Assembly: GCF_900103185.1 (NCBI RefSeq)
Contig: NZ_FNJD01000009.1
Location: 62,001-126,000 of the forward strand
Direction of reading: 5' to 3'
From: Sulfitobacter litoralis
Lineage (GTDB): Bacteria > Pseudomonadota > Alphaproteobacteria > Rhodobacterales > Rhodobacteraceae
Length of the DNA stretch: 64,000 nt
Below, one piece after another: positions 56,701-64,000 of the stretch. A model generated the notes under the pieces. That model saw only the letters and a list, made by a program, of their open reading frames with translations. It did no database searches and was not told the origin of the DNA. Position numbers and translations under genes: made by a program. Each line of letters starts with the position of its first letter. Position 1 is the stretch's first letter.

Positions 56701-57701
56701 TCGTCCTCGCGGGCGATCACTTCGGCGTCGCCACGGACAAGCCCCGCCACCTGCCATGGCATATTCTCGCCATCGATGACCGCACTTTCCACCATTGGGC
56801 GCACACGGCATTCCCCGCAGCGAAGGTCATTGCCGAACCACGACACAACAAGCGACGCGGCCGCCAGCTGCGGTAGCTCCTGGGTCACGTCCTCCAGCGA
56901 CGCGACGAAATCCGTGCGCCCGTCAGGGGTAGAGACATTGGCGCTCCACCGCCCGCCTTTACCGTCGCTGTAATGCACAGGCGTCGTGGCCAAGGCGTAT
57001 TCACCCGTGCCGGGGATCAGCGCGACCCCTTTGACGCCGTGTGTGACGCTGATCTCGGCGTCGGGCGCGCCGGGTTCTTCGGCGCGCAGCACCTCGAACG
57101 AGAACTGCGGCACACGGTTGCCGAACTGTCCAAGCGCGAGGTTCTCCATCACGACATAGGCCGTCCCGCGATAGGCTGGTACATCATCCGCGCCCTCGAT
57201 TGCGGCAATCGTCGGGTCGGGCAGTTGATCGCCCGTCCCGCGATAGACCGCTATATTTAGCGCTTGGACCGAGATTTCCTCCCCATCGGCCCAAATCCGG
57301 CCAACGCTGGTAATTTCGCCCTCGCACAGCGCAATCGCTAGGCTGACGCTATAGCTGTATTCAGTCGTTTGGGGTGTCGAAGGGGCCCCTTTGCCGCCAC
57401 CGCCGCCCGTTACCGTCGTCGTTTCGGCAAAATCCGAGGCCCAGATCACCTGCCCCCCAACCCGCATCCGGCCAAAGACCTGCGGTACAGCCGCGCCCTC
57501 GCCCGCTTGCGTCACCCGAAACCGGTCAACCTTGCCGGTCTCTACCGCCTGCGCCCCTTGTCCCAACAGGCGCTGGTCGATCACGCGCCCAAGGGTCGCA
57601 CCCACCGCACGCCCCACCGCGACCGAAGAAAGCCCCGCGAGCGTCCCCCCGACCGATCCGCCAATCGCGGCACCTGCCGTTGAAAGAAGTATCGTCGCCA
57701 T
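53769..57701 (-). CDS. GTA tail fibre/host-recognition protein, RcGTA g15 (megatron) type
   Basis: This is the largest gene in the cluster, 1310 residues. The N-terminus has a glycine-rich helix (LLSTAGAAIGGSVGGTLAGL). The central part is a TIM-barrel glycosidase-like domain (FCIGTEMRGLTQIRG, DENIDFIGIDTYMPLSDWR, PIWFTEYGCAAVDKG, with likely catalytic Glu residues). The C-terminal part is a phage-tail-like region ending ISALYGAGPALFGKINL. In RcGTA this protein sits at the tail tip and is thought to meet the recipient surface. Length is about the family's 1,300. It overlaps the peptidase gene by one base. Confidence 0.92.
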   Translation of the reverse strand: MATILLSTAGAAIGGSVGGTLAGLSSVAVGRAVGATLGRVIDQRLLGQGAQAVETGKVDRFRVTQAGEGAAVPQVFGRMRVGGQVIWASDFAETTTVTGGGGGKGAPSTPQTTEYSYSVSLAIALCEGEITSVGRIWADGEEISVQALNIAVYRGTGDQLPDPTIAAIEGADDVPAYRGTAYVVMENLALGQFGNRVPQFSFEVLRAEEPGAPDAEISVTHGVKGVALIPGTGEYALATTPVHYSDGKGGRWSANVSTPDGRTDFVASLEDVTQELPQLAAASLVVSWFGNDLRCGECRVRPMVESAVIDGENMPWQVAGLVRGDAEVIAREDDRPVYGGTPTDASVIEAIHAMNAAGKAVMFYPFILMDQLDGNTLPDPYSDAATQPKLPWRGRITLDRAPGRAGSTDGTLAAHNEVAQFFGTVTAADFSVAGGEVVYTGPQEWSMSRFILHYAALCKAAGGVDAFCIGTEMRGLTQIRGAGNSFVAVQAFRALAAEARTLLGSDTKISYAADWSEYFGYHPQDGSGDVFFHLDPLWADENIDFIGIDTYMPLSDWRDGSDHLDAQHSESIYALNYLSGNVAGGEGFDWFYHSPEARAAQIRTPITDGAYGEPWVYRYKDLRGWWENLHHDRIGGVRAAEPTGWKPGSKPIWFTEYGCAAVDKGTNQPNKFLDLKSSESSLPRYSTGARDELMQMQYLRALARHWRDAENNPLSAEYGGPMVDMTRAFVWAWDTRPYPFFPNNRSLWNDGQNYARGHWLNGRSAALPLSELVASICRRAGLNDFDTSGLYGYVRGYVVDEVADARAALQPLMLRFGFDVVQRDGMLRFIMRDGLDAVPLAREVLAVSGDLEAPVEKSREAEAELLGRMRLRFVQADGDYDTIAEEAVLPDDATHAVATSELNMALTRAEGHQTAERWLTEARVAREGVRLALPPSMMAVGAGDVIVVPPDEGEGGGLYRVDRVETGELSLIDAVRIEPEVYAPAPFDDELIALKPFVAPVPVHSVFLDLPLLRGDEVPHAPYFAATARQWPGNVAVYASRGALNFRLNTVVPLRATMGVTHNDLLRARPGILDRGRALQVTLSSGGLESIEPDDLLGGGNLAAIGDGTADRWEVFQFTTAELIAPQTYLLRDRLRGQAGSDGLMPEVWPSGSQFVLLNSVPRQIELGPNLLRIAQTYRIGPAARPLDDPSYVQKNESFNGNGLRPYRPCHLRVEVEAGEMTFNWVRRTRLNGDKWSAFDLPIGEESEQYQVRIMQNGAVLREETVDSPRWTYPESSRLDDGGTGLALISVTQISALYGAGPALFGKINL

Positions 57702-58147
57702 CAGATCGCCTCCGCCGGAAATTCAAAACGTGCTACAATGCGCCTGCGCCACGGCTGGCTCAGGGGGCTTTCAGTAACCCCGTGACCGCTGTAGGCATGG
57801 ATAAAGCGCGCCTGCGGGCCGACCTTTGTCGCTATGCCGAAATGTTTCGCCACCGCCCCGCTGCGCATGCGAAAAAGCAGCACATCGCCGGGGGCTTCAT
57901 CGGTCAGGGATTTCGCCGACAGGTGGCGCAACGCGGCCTGCCATAGGCGCTCCTCGCCCTGCGGTTCGGACCAATCCATCGAATAGGCAGGGATCGCCTC
58001 GGGCTCCTGCCCCACCACCTCCAGCCAGACGCCGCGCAACAGACCCAGACAGTCGCAGCCCGCCCCCTTGCGCGCCGCCTGATGCACATAGGGTGTACCG
58101 ATCCATCCCCGCGCTGCTACGACCACGGATGCCCCACGCGCGTTCAT
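57701..58147 (-). CDS. GTA NlpC/P60 cell-wall peptidase, RcGTA g14 type
   Basis: The 148-residue protein has an NlpC/P60 fold: catalytic Cys in GAGCDCLGLLRGVW (near residue 30), His in AVAKHFGIAT and a polar partner further on. In GTA and phages it opens the recipient peptidoglycan. Start chosen at 58147, overlapping the g13 stop as ATGA; a longer frame to 58396 reads through g13. Confidence 0.9.
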   Translation of the reverse strand: MNARGASVVVAARGWIGTPYVHQAARKGAGCDCLGLLRGVWLEVVGQEPEAIPAYSMDWSEPQGEERLWQAALRHLSAKSLTDEAPGDVLLFRMRSGAVAKHFGIATKVGPQARFIHAYSGHGVTESPLSQPWRRRIVARFEFPAEAI

Positions 58148-59034
58148 CGCAGTGATCCCCCAGTATTGCTGCCCGAGGATTTCGGCACCGCCATCATCCA
58201 GTCTGTGCTCGGCAGATCTGGAAAACCCCGAAAGTTCAGCAAGTTGTTGAATTTCAACCGACAGGTCGCTTGGCGTTTGTCGCACCCAGCGGTCAGTCGT
58301 AGCTGATGCCCGCTGGCGATCATACCGCGTATCGGCTCCCACAGTTCGACCTCGCGCTGACCGTTTAAAGCGCGGTCGTGTTTGATGATCCCCCACAGCC
58401 CTGCCGCGGGGCCGTCTAGCACCTCAAGCCGCCCTCGCGCGAACCACCCATCCTCAAACCCGCCGATGCCATCCCAGCGAAACACCCGCCCGTCGTCATG
58501 GTCCTTTGCGGCCAAGGTCACCGCATAGCCCGCTGTCGCTAGATCGAACCCGCAGGCCGCATCCCCCAGCACCGCCGTGCAGGGCTTCTGAAACACCCGC
58601 CCCATAGGCCGGTTCAGCGCCTCGGTCAGCCCGCGCAGCTCCGCCCGAAAGGCCCCACCGGCGCGCTGCATCTCGCCGATACTGCCCCGAAAGATCACGC
58701 ATCGCGCGGTCACATCGGCCCAGTTCACCCGCCAGCACCGCACGTCCGCCCCGTCAAAGCGCCCCTGCTCAATTTCGTCCTCGCGGATTGCGTCATGGCT
58801 CAGCGCGCCCAGCGCCTCTGTATTATCCACCGACAACCCCGTGCTCTGCGCCAAAGCCCCCGCGCTCAAACCGCTGTCCGCTCGAAACGCCAGCCCGTCA
58901 AAGGCCAGCGGCCGGTCGTGATCGGTGAAGGCCAAAGTCACACCGTCTCGCCGCTGGATCGCCCAAGCATAGCACAGCGTCGTCAGTCCCGTCCGCGCAT
59001 GTGCCAACAACGCACTCTTATCCGCCCCGCTCAT
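58144..59034 (-). CDS. GTA tail hub protein (DUF2163), RcGTA g13 type
   Basis: The 296-residue DUF2163 protein starts with DKSALLAHARTGLTTLCYAW. The C-terminal segment GCDKRQATCRLKFNN, with the earlier AACGFD, supplies conserved cysteines. In the RcGTA structure the hub is reported to bind an iron-sulfur cluster (recalled), which these cysteines would fit. It overlaps g12 and g14 by ATGA at each end. Confidence 0.9.
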   Translation of the reverse strand: MSGADKSALLAHARTGLTTLCYAWAIQRRDGVTLAFTDHDRPLAFDGLAFRADSGLSAGALAQSTGLSVDNTEALGALSHDAIREDEIEQGRFDGADVRCWRVNWADVTARCVIFRGSIGEMQRAGGAFRAELRGLTEALNRPMGRVFQKPCTAVLGDAACGFDLATAGYAVTLAAKDHDDGRVFRWDGIGGFEDGWFARGRLEVLDGPAAGLWGIIKHDRALNGQREVELWEPIRGMIASGHQLRLTAGCDKRQATCRLKFNNLLNFRGFPDLPSTDWMMAVPKSSGSNTGGSLR

Positions 59035-59663
59035 ACCCGCACCTCGATCACAGGCACATCCGGCACCTGCCCCGCCTGAAAACTAGCAACGCTGACCAGA
59101 ATGCGATCCGTGTCAAAGCGGACAGGCACGTCGAATTCGAACCCCGCCGACAACTGCATCTCAGGATCCGGCGCATGGGCGAAACGAATGATGCCGGTGC
59201 TCAGATCAACGTCATAGTCGCTCCCCTCTTGCAGGGCGTCCTGCTCTATCCCCAAGCGCACGGTTCCGGCAACCGGCTTGGTGATCGGTCTGAGATAGCT
59301 ATGCCCGCCCGAACTATAGGTCTTGACCAGTTGATAGTCCGTGCGCACACCATCCCCGAAGCCAAGGCTCTGATCCTCGAACGCAACACCGACAGAGGAC
59401 GCACAGGATTTAAAGTCCGCCCAGTCTTTCCAGCGAAACCCATACATCTGTCCCATACGCGCCTCAAAGAACCCCGTGAGCGCTTGGACATCATCGATAG
59501 AGCGCATTCCCAGCCCCGCATCATACACACGGCGTGAATGGGCCCAGGGAGTGTTGCGCTCCTCATACCCGTTGGCGAGCGTCACCACATCGGTACGGCG
59601 TTGCGGCCCCCCAAGGGATCCAAAGCTCAGGCTAGGTGGAAATCTGACATCGTGAAAATTCAT
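59031..59663 (-). CDS. GTA distal tail protein (DUF2460), RcGTA g12 type
   Basis: The 210-residue DUF2460 protein starts with FHDVRFPPSLSFGSLGGPQR and has the family segment GFFEARMGQMYGFRWKDWAD. It forms the ring at the lower end of the tail tube. It overlaps g13 by ATGA and lies 12 bases after g11. Confidence 0.9.
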   Translation of the reverse strand: MNFHDVRFPPSLSFGSLGGPQRRTDVVTLANGYEERNTPWAHSRRVYDAGLGMRSIDDVQALTGFFEARMGQMYGFRWKDWADFKSCASSVGVAFEDQSLGFGDGVRTDYQLVKTYSSGGHSYLRPITKPVAGTVRLGIEQDALQEGSDYDVDLSTGIIRFAHAPDPEMQLSAGFEFDVPVRFDTDRILVSVASFQAGQVPDVPVIEVRV

Positions 59664-59675
59664 TGGCTTGCTCCC

Positions 59676-60335
59676 CTAGCGGTTACGGTTGCCAGCGTTC
59701 AGCGCGCGGCTCAGCTGTGCGGCGATCTGGCTTTGACTGCGTTGGAACCCCTGCACATCAGGGGTGGTGATGTTCATGACCACGGTCGTCCCGCCGCTCG
59801 CGCCCCCTTTGACACCCAGCTTACCGTCCGGACCCCGCGCCAACGGCATAATCGCTTCCGGCCCTGCTTCGCCCATTAGCCCCATCCCCCCGCGCATGCC
59901 AAAGCCCGTGGCGGTGCTGACAATCCCCCCTTGGGCGAAAGGCATCACACGTCCTTGAGAAAACGGTGCCCCATCAGCAAAGGGCAGTATCCCCTGCATC
60001 AGTGATCCCACGCCTTGACTGATCAGCCCCCCGACGTGATCGGTGACCGGCTTCATCGCTGCGTTATAGGTCGTGTTCACCATCGAACGCGCCACGGTGG
60101 ACAGGGCATCCGACAGTTTCATCCCGTCAAACGCGACACCATCAAATGCCTTGCGCAACCCTCGGCTCAGCCCTTTTTCCAGCGTGGCGACATCCTTGCC
60201 CGTCGCGGCCAATGCACTGCGCATACGGCGCAGTTCGGTATCGAAACCTGCTACCAGCGTGGCCGTCGCGCCAAGCGTGTCATTCAACCGCTCTGCGCCA
60301 TCCTCTAGCCCGTCGAATGTATCATTCTGTGCCAT
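59676..60335 (-). CDS. GTA tail tape-measure protein, RcGTA g11 type
   Basis: At 219 residues this is a very short tape measure, as expected for the short tail of GTA particles. It has an N-terminal helix (AERLNDTLGATATLVAGFDT) and a C-terminal glycine-rich end (GGMGLMGEAGPEAIMPL, the tape-measure motif shared with lambda-like phages). It overlaps the small upstream gene by one base. Confidence 0.88.
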   Translation of the reverse strand: MAQNDTFDGLEDGAERLNDTLGATATLVAGFDTELRRMRSALAATGKDVATLEKGLSRGLRKAFDGVAFDGMKLSDALSTVARSMVNTTYNAAMKPVTDHVGGLISQGVGSLMQGILPFADGAPFSQGRVMPFAQGGIVSTATGFGMRGGMGLMGEAGPEAIMPLARGPDGKLGVKGGASGGTTVVMNITTPDVQGFQRSQSQIAAQLSRALNAGNRNR

Positions 60336-60568
60336 CAGTCTTCCTCTCTCTCCCTATCGGGATAAGCCGCCATCAAAGCCGCCAGCCCATCCCCCAACAG
60401 CGGAGCCCGCCCCGCCTCGCTCCCCAGCATCAGCTGAAGCTCTGCCGGCGTGAGCGCCCAAAAGGCGTCGGGCGTCAGCGTCAATCCTCTCAGCCCCGCT
60501 CGCATAAGCGCGGCCCAGTCCATCCCGCGCGCGGTCTCTGTCGTGATCCTCTTTGGCGGCAGGCTCAT
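60335..60568 (-). CDS. Small GTA protein, RcGTA g10.1 type (tail assembly chaperone)
   Basis: The 77-residue helical protein contains DWAALMRAGLRGLTLTPDAFW and ALTPAELQLMLG, the signature of the small tail-assembly chaperone-like gene next to g10 in RcGTA. It overlaps g10 by ATGA and g11 by one base. Confidence 0.82.
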   Translation of the reverse strand: MSLPPKRITTETARGMDWAALMRAGLRGLTLTPDAFWALTPAELQLMLGSEAGRAPLLGDGLAALMAAYPDREREED

Positions 60569-60879
60569 ACCGGCACGACAAAGGCACGCGCCAAAAGCTC
60601 TGCGGCGGCCTGAGAGGCGGCAACCGGCCCGCCCTCGATCTCGGCCTGCGCCAGCGTTTCGGCGCTCACCTCGGTGCCCCCTGCACGCAGCCCCGCGGCC
60701 AGCAGCAACAGCACATCCCGACTGCTGAACCGATTACCCTCGAACCGCTCAACCAAAGCCACCAGCGACGGCTCTTCCAGCGCGTCCTCCAGCTCGGCCA
60801 GGGCCCCAAGGGTCAACCGCGCCACGCGCCGCTGACCATTCACCACCAGCACCACATCCCCTCGCCACCGGTTCACCAT
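60565..60879 (-). CDS. GTA protein, RcGTA g10 type
   Basis: The 104-residue protein is of the GTA gp10 family (LTLGALAELEDALEEPSLVA, ARAFVVPV at the end). It is thought to act with g10.1 as a tail-tube chaperone pair, as phage G/GT proteins do (inference). The frame ends in an ATGA overlap with the g10.1 start. Confidence 0.8.
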   Translation of the reverse strand: MVNRWRGDVVLVVNGQRRVARLTLGALAELEDALEEPSLVALVERFEGNRFSSRDVLLLLAAGLRAGGTEVSAETLAQAEIEGGPVAASQAAAELLARAFVVPV

Positions 60880-60881
60880 GA

Positions 60882-61322
60882 TCAGACCCCGCCCTGCGGT
60901 GCATCGTCAGTATCGGCGGTAAAGCTCAATTGCCCCGCGGATTGCAGGCTCAGCTCATAGGTCGCCTCCCCATTGAGCGACCCGCCATATTCAATGGCCG
61001 CCACCTGGAATGGCCCCTCGATAATACCGAAACTGGGGATCACGATCTGAAAATCCGGCGTCAGCCCGTCAAAAAACAACTGCCGCGCGCGTTCATCTGT
61101 GCCCGCATCGCGAAACACGCCCGACCCGCTGATCGCGGCAGAACGGACACCCGCGCCCGCCAGCAGCTCCCGCCAGCCCCCCTCGCTGTCAAGCGAGGTC
61201 ACTTCAACCGGCTCCGCGTTAAAGCTCACCCGCGTGGCACGCAGCCCCGCGATCGTCTCGAACTGACCATCGCTCGTCATATCCACCTTGACCAAAAGGT
61301 CTTTGCCCGCTTGAACAGCCAT
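60882..61322 (-). CDS. GTA major tail tube protein, RcGTA g9 type
   Basis: The 146-residue protein is of the TP901-1-like major tail family: MAVQAGKDLLVKVD at the start and SFNAEPVEVTSLDSEGGWRELL in the middle. It stacks to build the tail tube. Start at 61322 gives a 7-base gap to AGGAG; the ATG two codons upstream (61328) lies too close to it. Confidence 0.9.
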   Translation of the reverse strand: MAVQAGKDLLVKVDMTSDGQFETIAGLRATRVSFNAEPVEVTSLDSEGGWRELLAGAGVRSAAISGSGVFRDAGTDERARQLFFDGLTPDFQIVIPSFGIIEGPFQVAAIEYGGSLNGEATYELSLQSAGQLSFTADTDDAPQGGV

Positions 61323-61356
61323 ATCCATTCTCCTGATAATTTTCTGAAAATCCGGC

Positions 61357-61767
61357 TCAGCCGTCCTGAACCCGTGCCTTGAACCGCATCTCTATCTGTC
61401 GACGTGCTTCCGCCCCAACCTGACGCGCAACGGCCCGCTCGAATGTCAGGCTAACCAAATGCCCGCGGCTCAGGGCAAACTGCCCTCCGATCAGCACATC
61501 GCTCACCGCCGCGGCCACCTGTTTCGCGGGGGCGAACCCCGCATGATACGTCACGATAAGGACCATAAACCGATGCTCGGCCCCGCCGCCCGTCCCGTCA
61601 GAGGCATCGCGCACCGCTTCTGCGCCCAACTGCACATACAGCGCGGGCACTTCCCCCGCAGGGGCCGCATCAAAAACCGCATCCCCCACCAGCGCCGTGA
61701 CCGCCTGATCCGTGTTCAGCACGCCAAAGACCGCCTGCTGCAGGGCAAACCCCATGCCATAGCTCAT
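61357..61767 (-). CDS. GTA tail terminator protein (DUF3168), RcGTA g8 type
   Basis: The 136-residue DUF3168 protein has AVFGVLNTDQAVTALVGDAVFDAAP at the N-terminus and HRFMVLIVTYHAG in the core. It ends the tail tube at the head side. It overlaps g7 by ATGA. Confidence 0.88.
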   Translation of the reverse strand: MSYGMGFALQQAVFGVLNTDQAVTALVGDAVFDAAPAGEVPALYVQLGAEAVRDASDGTGGGAEHRFMVLIVTYHAGFAPAKQVAAAVSDVLIGGQFALSRGHLVSLTFERAVARQVGAEARRQIEMRFKARVQDG

Positions 61768-62102
61768 ACCGCCACCTCCTCATGGGTCAGGCAGGCCAGA
61801 TACCGCCCCTGTGCGTCTTGTTCGGCCACAGACTGGATCTGATAGACCCGCGCGCCCTCACGAAACCGCTGCTGGGGCAAGGGGCGGGCCGGATCACCCA
61901 CAGGGGCACCGCGTACCGTCACCACACAAACCCCGCGGCTTACCTCGATACCGCCCTTGCCCAATCGCCGCCCCCGCCGCGCTTTGACATCCGCCCACAG
62001 ATCGCCCACCCGCACCCATGTCCGGCTCTCTCCACCCGCACCATCAGGCTGGGGCACCTGCGCCTCCAGCACCAAGCGGCGGTTCAACGACAGCTGGTTC
62101 AT
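61764..62102 (-). CDS. GTA head-tail stopper/adaptor, RcGTA g7 type
   Basis: The 112-residue phage head-tail adaptor family protein has RRLVLEAQVPQPDGAGGESR and YQIQSVAEQDAQGRYLACL. It joins the portal/adaptor to the tail. It overlaps g6 and g8 by ATGA. Confidence 0.88.
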   Translation of the reverse strand: MNQLSLNRRLVLEAQVPQPDGAGGESRTWVRVGDLWADVKARRGRRLGKGGIEVSRGVCVVTVRGAPVGDPARPLPQQRFREGARVYQIQSVAEQDAQGRYLACLTHEEVAV

Positions 62103-62695
62103 GCGCGTGCCCCCAAGCCGATCCGCAGCGGGCGGTAGCGTTCGATCAGGCTGCTTACACCAAAGGGCATACAGCCGTCGCCCAACCGGGTTTCGTGGCG
62201 ATACTCATAGTAATGCGCTGCCAGCATCAGCACGGCCTGCTGCAAATCCGCAGGCACCGCGCCCCAGCTTTGCCCAAGCCCCGCCTCAAACACGATCTCG
62301 ACCGATCCCTGTGGCGGGATATAGGGCAGCATTGCCCCCGACGGTTTTAGCAGCGGCACCTGCATGTCCCGCACCAACCAATACCGCTGCGGCTCAATCA
62401 TCGTCTCCGGCCCATCCCGCGACACCACCGTAACGCTCACGATCCCCTGCACCGGTCCCACGGGCAAAGCCTGCGCCTGCGTGTCTTTCCACTCCGGCAA
62501 AGTCAGCGCGAACTGTCGCGTGATCAGAGCCTTGCCCGTGCGTGCCTCTATCGCTGCGATGGCTGCGCGCAAAAATCCCGCCAGCACCGGCTCTTGTACC
62601 GTCTCAGTGCCAAAGCCGCTGCCCATCCGCAAATGCGCCTTGAACGGCTCTAGCGGCAGATCGGCCTGCGCCACCCCTGTCTCTTCGATCAACAT
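62099..62695 (-). CDS. GTA head-tail connector, RcGTA g6 type
   Basis: The 198-residue protein has the gp6-like connector features EPFKAHLRMG at the N-terminus, IEARTGKALITRQFALTLPEW and a C-terminal HYYEYRHETR helix. It lies at the neck between portal and tail. It is separated from the capsid gene by 158 bases that hold a strong hairpin. Confidence 0.86.
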   Translation of the reverse strand: MLIEETGVAQADLPLEPFKAHLRMGSGFGTETVQEPVLAGFLRAAIAAIEARTGKALITRQFALTLPEWKDTQAQALPVGPVQGIVSVTVVSRDGPETMIEPQRYWLVRDMQVPLLKPSGAMLPYIPPQGSVEIVFEAGLGQSWGAVPADLQQAVLMLAAHYYEYRHETRLGDGCMPFGVSSLIERYRPLRIGLGARA

Positions 62696-62813
62696 CTCAT
62701 CGCTCCAAATCTAGCCCGCCAAAGCCCCCCGGACGCGCACCCCGACTGCATCGCTCGGTCGGAGGCAGCAGCTAGGCAATGCACCCGGCGCATCGTCGCG
62801 CGCCCGGGGGTGA

Positions 62814-62833
62814 GGGCCGGACATCACCGGCCC
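62814..62833 (-). other. Hairpin between GTA capsid and connector genes
   Basis: GGGCCGG (62814-62820) and CCGGCCC (62827-62833) form a perfect 7-bp stem with a 6-base loop, 20 bases after the capsid stop. No T-run is present, so it would more likely protect the 3' end of the capsid mRNA than fully stop transcription. Confidence 0.45.
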
Positions 62834-62853
62834 CCCGTGTTCGACCCCGCGCC

Positions 62854-64000
62854 TTACGCGGTGCCGAATTTCAGCAACTTGATCGCGGCGAAATCGCTCA
62901 CGTCGCCACCCACCCGTTTGGTTGCGTAGAACAACACATGCGGTTTGGCGCTAAAGGGATCGCGCAAAATACGCAGGTCTGGCCGCTCCGCCACGGTATA
63001 GCCGGCAGCAAAGTCCCCGAACGCGACCGAGAATGAATCCGCTGCCACATCGGGCATGTCCTCGGCCACCAGCACCGGATAGCCCATCAGCCGCGCGGGC
63101 TGGCCCTGCGTCATCCCGTCGGACCACAAGAACCGCCCGTCCAGATCCTTAAGCTTGCGCACAATGCCCGCGGTCTTCGAGCTCATCACGAAACTGGCCT
63201 GCGCGCGGTACTGCGCCCCAAGCGCATAGACCAGATCAACCACCGCATCCGCCGTGATCTCCCCCGCGACGCCGGTGGGCACATAGCCCAGATTGCCCCA
63301 CGCCCAGATCACATTGTCGACCGTGGCATGGGCCAGAAACCCCTTGGGCTTGTCGATCCCGTCGCCGTGGATAAAGGCCGCGGCTTCGGCCCGCGAAAAT
63401 TTGTCGGCGATCCGCCCCGCCAACCAGGCCTCGATGTCGAAGGCACTGTCATCCAGCAACCGCTGCGACGCTTTAGGCAGCGCGCTTAACTCGTGCAATG
63501 GGATGGTGATCCGGTCGATCTGCGGCGTGTCGGTCTCTGACACGGCACCCGTCTCTGTCGCCCAACCGGCCCCCACGTCGGCATGATCCACCAGCACATC
63601 GTAGGACGTCGCCTCCACCTGTACGACCGACGCGATAGCGCGGATCGACGCCGTGGCATTCAACACCGACATCACCCGATCCGACGTCTGTGGATCCACC
63701 AAATAGCCGCCATCCGAATTCACCGCCGCCGACAGCGCCTTGCTCTCCAGTTCAAGCCCGCGCAACCCGTCGTCATCGCCATTACGGATATAGGCCTGCA
63801 ACGCTTTCTGATGCGGCGCACCGCTCTCCACCACCCCCGCCAGAGGGGTCCGCGCCGGCACAGTCATCTTTCGATCCAACATAGTCATTCGCTCTTCTGT
63901 TTGTTGCAACTTGGTCGTCATATCGTCCTGAAACCCTTTGAAATACTGTACGAATCCACCCACCGCGCGGCGCATCTCCTCCACCGCGCCGCTTCGCTCA
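62854..64000 (-). CDS. GTA major capsid protein, HK97 family, RcGTA g5 type (5' end outside window)
   Basis: The frame is open to the window edge and encodes at least 380 residues of an HK97-fold capsid. Features: an N-terminal helix (QQTEERMTMLDRKM) before the processing region, NSDGGYLVDPQTSDRVM, the E-loop and P-domain segments, and ending FAAIKLLKFGTA. A GTG at 63984 is an internal candidate start but the family's N-terminus is longer, so the true start lies outside. The capsid builds the GTA head. Genes g1-g4 (terminase, portal, protease) should lie beyond the right edge. Confidence 0.92.
   Translation of the reverse strand, partial: ERSGAVEEMRRAVGGFVQYFKGFQDDMTTKLQQTEERMTMLDRKMTVPARTPLAGVVESGAPHQKALQAYIRNGDDDGLRGLELESKALSAAVNSDGGYLVDPQTSDRVMSVLNATASIRAIASVVQVEATSYDVLVDHADVGAGWATETGAVSETDTPQIDRITIPLHELSALPKASQRLLDDSAFDIEAWLAGRIADKFSRAEAAAFIHGDGIDKPKGFLAHATVDNVIWAWGNLGYVPTGVAGEITADAVVDLVYALGAQYRAQASFVMSSKTAGIVRKLKDLDGRFLWSDGMTQGQPARLMGYPVLVAEDMPDVAADSFSVAFGDFAAGYTVAERPDLRILRDPFSAKPHVLFYATKRVGGDVSDFAAIKLLKFGTA

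Noticed and set aside
53769..64000. Active prophage
   Set aside because: Gene order, sizes and the very short tape measure match the RcGTA family, and no integrase, repressor or att repeats are seen within the window.

Overview
The window looks like chromosomal DNA of a marine Roseobacter-group alphaproteobacterium (Rhodobacterales, close to Sulfitobacter/Ruegeria). The grounds are: GC-rich codon use; a gene transfer agent (GTA) structural cluster of the Rhodobacter capsulatus type beside cysE; the order cysG-DUF2849-cysI-cysH-DUF934; a pyruvate dehydrogenase E1-beta subunit with its own lipoyl domain; and matches to alphaproteobacterial CtrA and LexA operators. The genus assignment is inference. 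I see no rRNA, tRNA, insertion sequence, CRISPR array or integrase. The window is gene-dense and no stretch above 300 bases lacks a gene.

Layout. 1-4.6 kb: assimilatory sulfate reduction, from siroheme synthase (cut by the window edge) through sulfite reductase and an APS-type CysH to ferredoxin-NADP reductase. 4.6-8.1 kb: infC, probably with an AUC start, between two very alanine-rich envelope proteins, one with an OmpA domain. 8.2-14.3 kb, minus strand: a form II CO-dehydrogenase-like molybdenum hydroxylase (coxS-coxL-coxM) with XdhC and a molybdopterin-binding protein. 14.5-16.7 kb: BolA/membrane peptide/monothiol glutaredoxin, then MliC, ZapA and a coiled-coil protein. 16.9-24 kb: transketolase, a Lys-rich exported protein, a DUF808 membrane protein, two GAPDH genes separated by a 47-residue membrane peptide, and coaD. 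24.5-30.8 kb: a CBS protein, a LysR regulator and a divergent valine-catabolism operon (mmsA, acyl-CoA dehydrogenase, 3-hydroxyisobutyryl-CoA hydrolase, mmsB).

30.9-43.8 kb: a small Lys/His-rich exported protein, uvrA with a perfect SOS box, lpdA, a DUF924 protein, an MFS carrier, queA, a large AsmA/DUF3971 envelope protein, Bcp and a DUF455 ferritin-like protein. 43.9-48.8 kb: an M23 peptidase overlapping a bactofilin, two cyclophilins, pgk and an FtsB/DivIC-like gene. Perfect CtrA boxes (TTAA-N7-TTAA) lie before the peptidase and before the FtsB-like gene. 48.9-52.7 kb: pdhA-pdhB-pdhC. 52.9-53.7 kb: cysE. 53.8-64 kb, minus strand: GTA genes equivalent to RcGTA g15 back to g5, the capsid gene running off the right edge.

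Most of the content is housekeeping or central metabolism. The points most worth a second look are the intact GTA tail/head module, the paired GAPDH genes with different coenzyme-pocket residues, the CtrA and LexA operators, a direct-repeat operator before coxS, a dispersed intergenic repeat, two sets of low-complexity exported proteins, and a structured leader before tkt.
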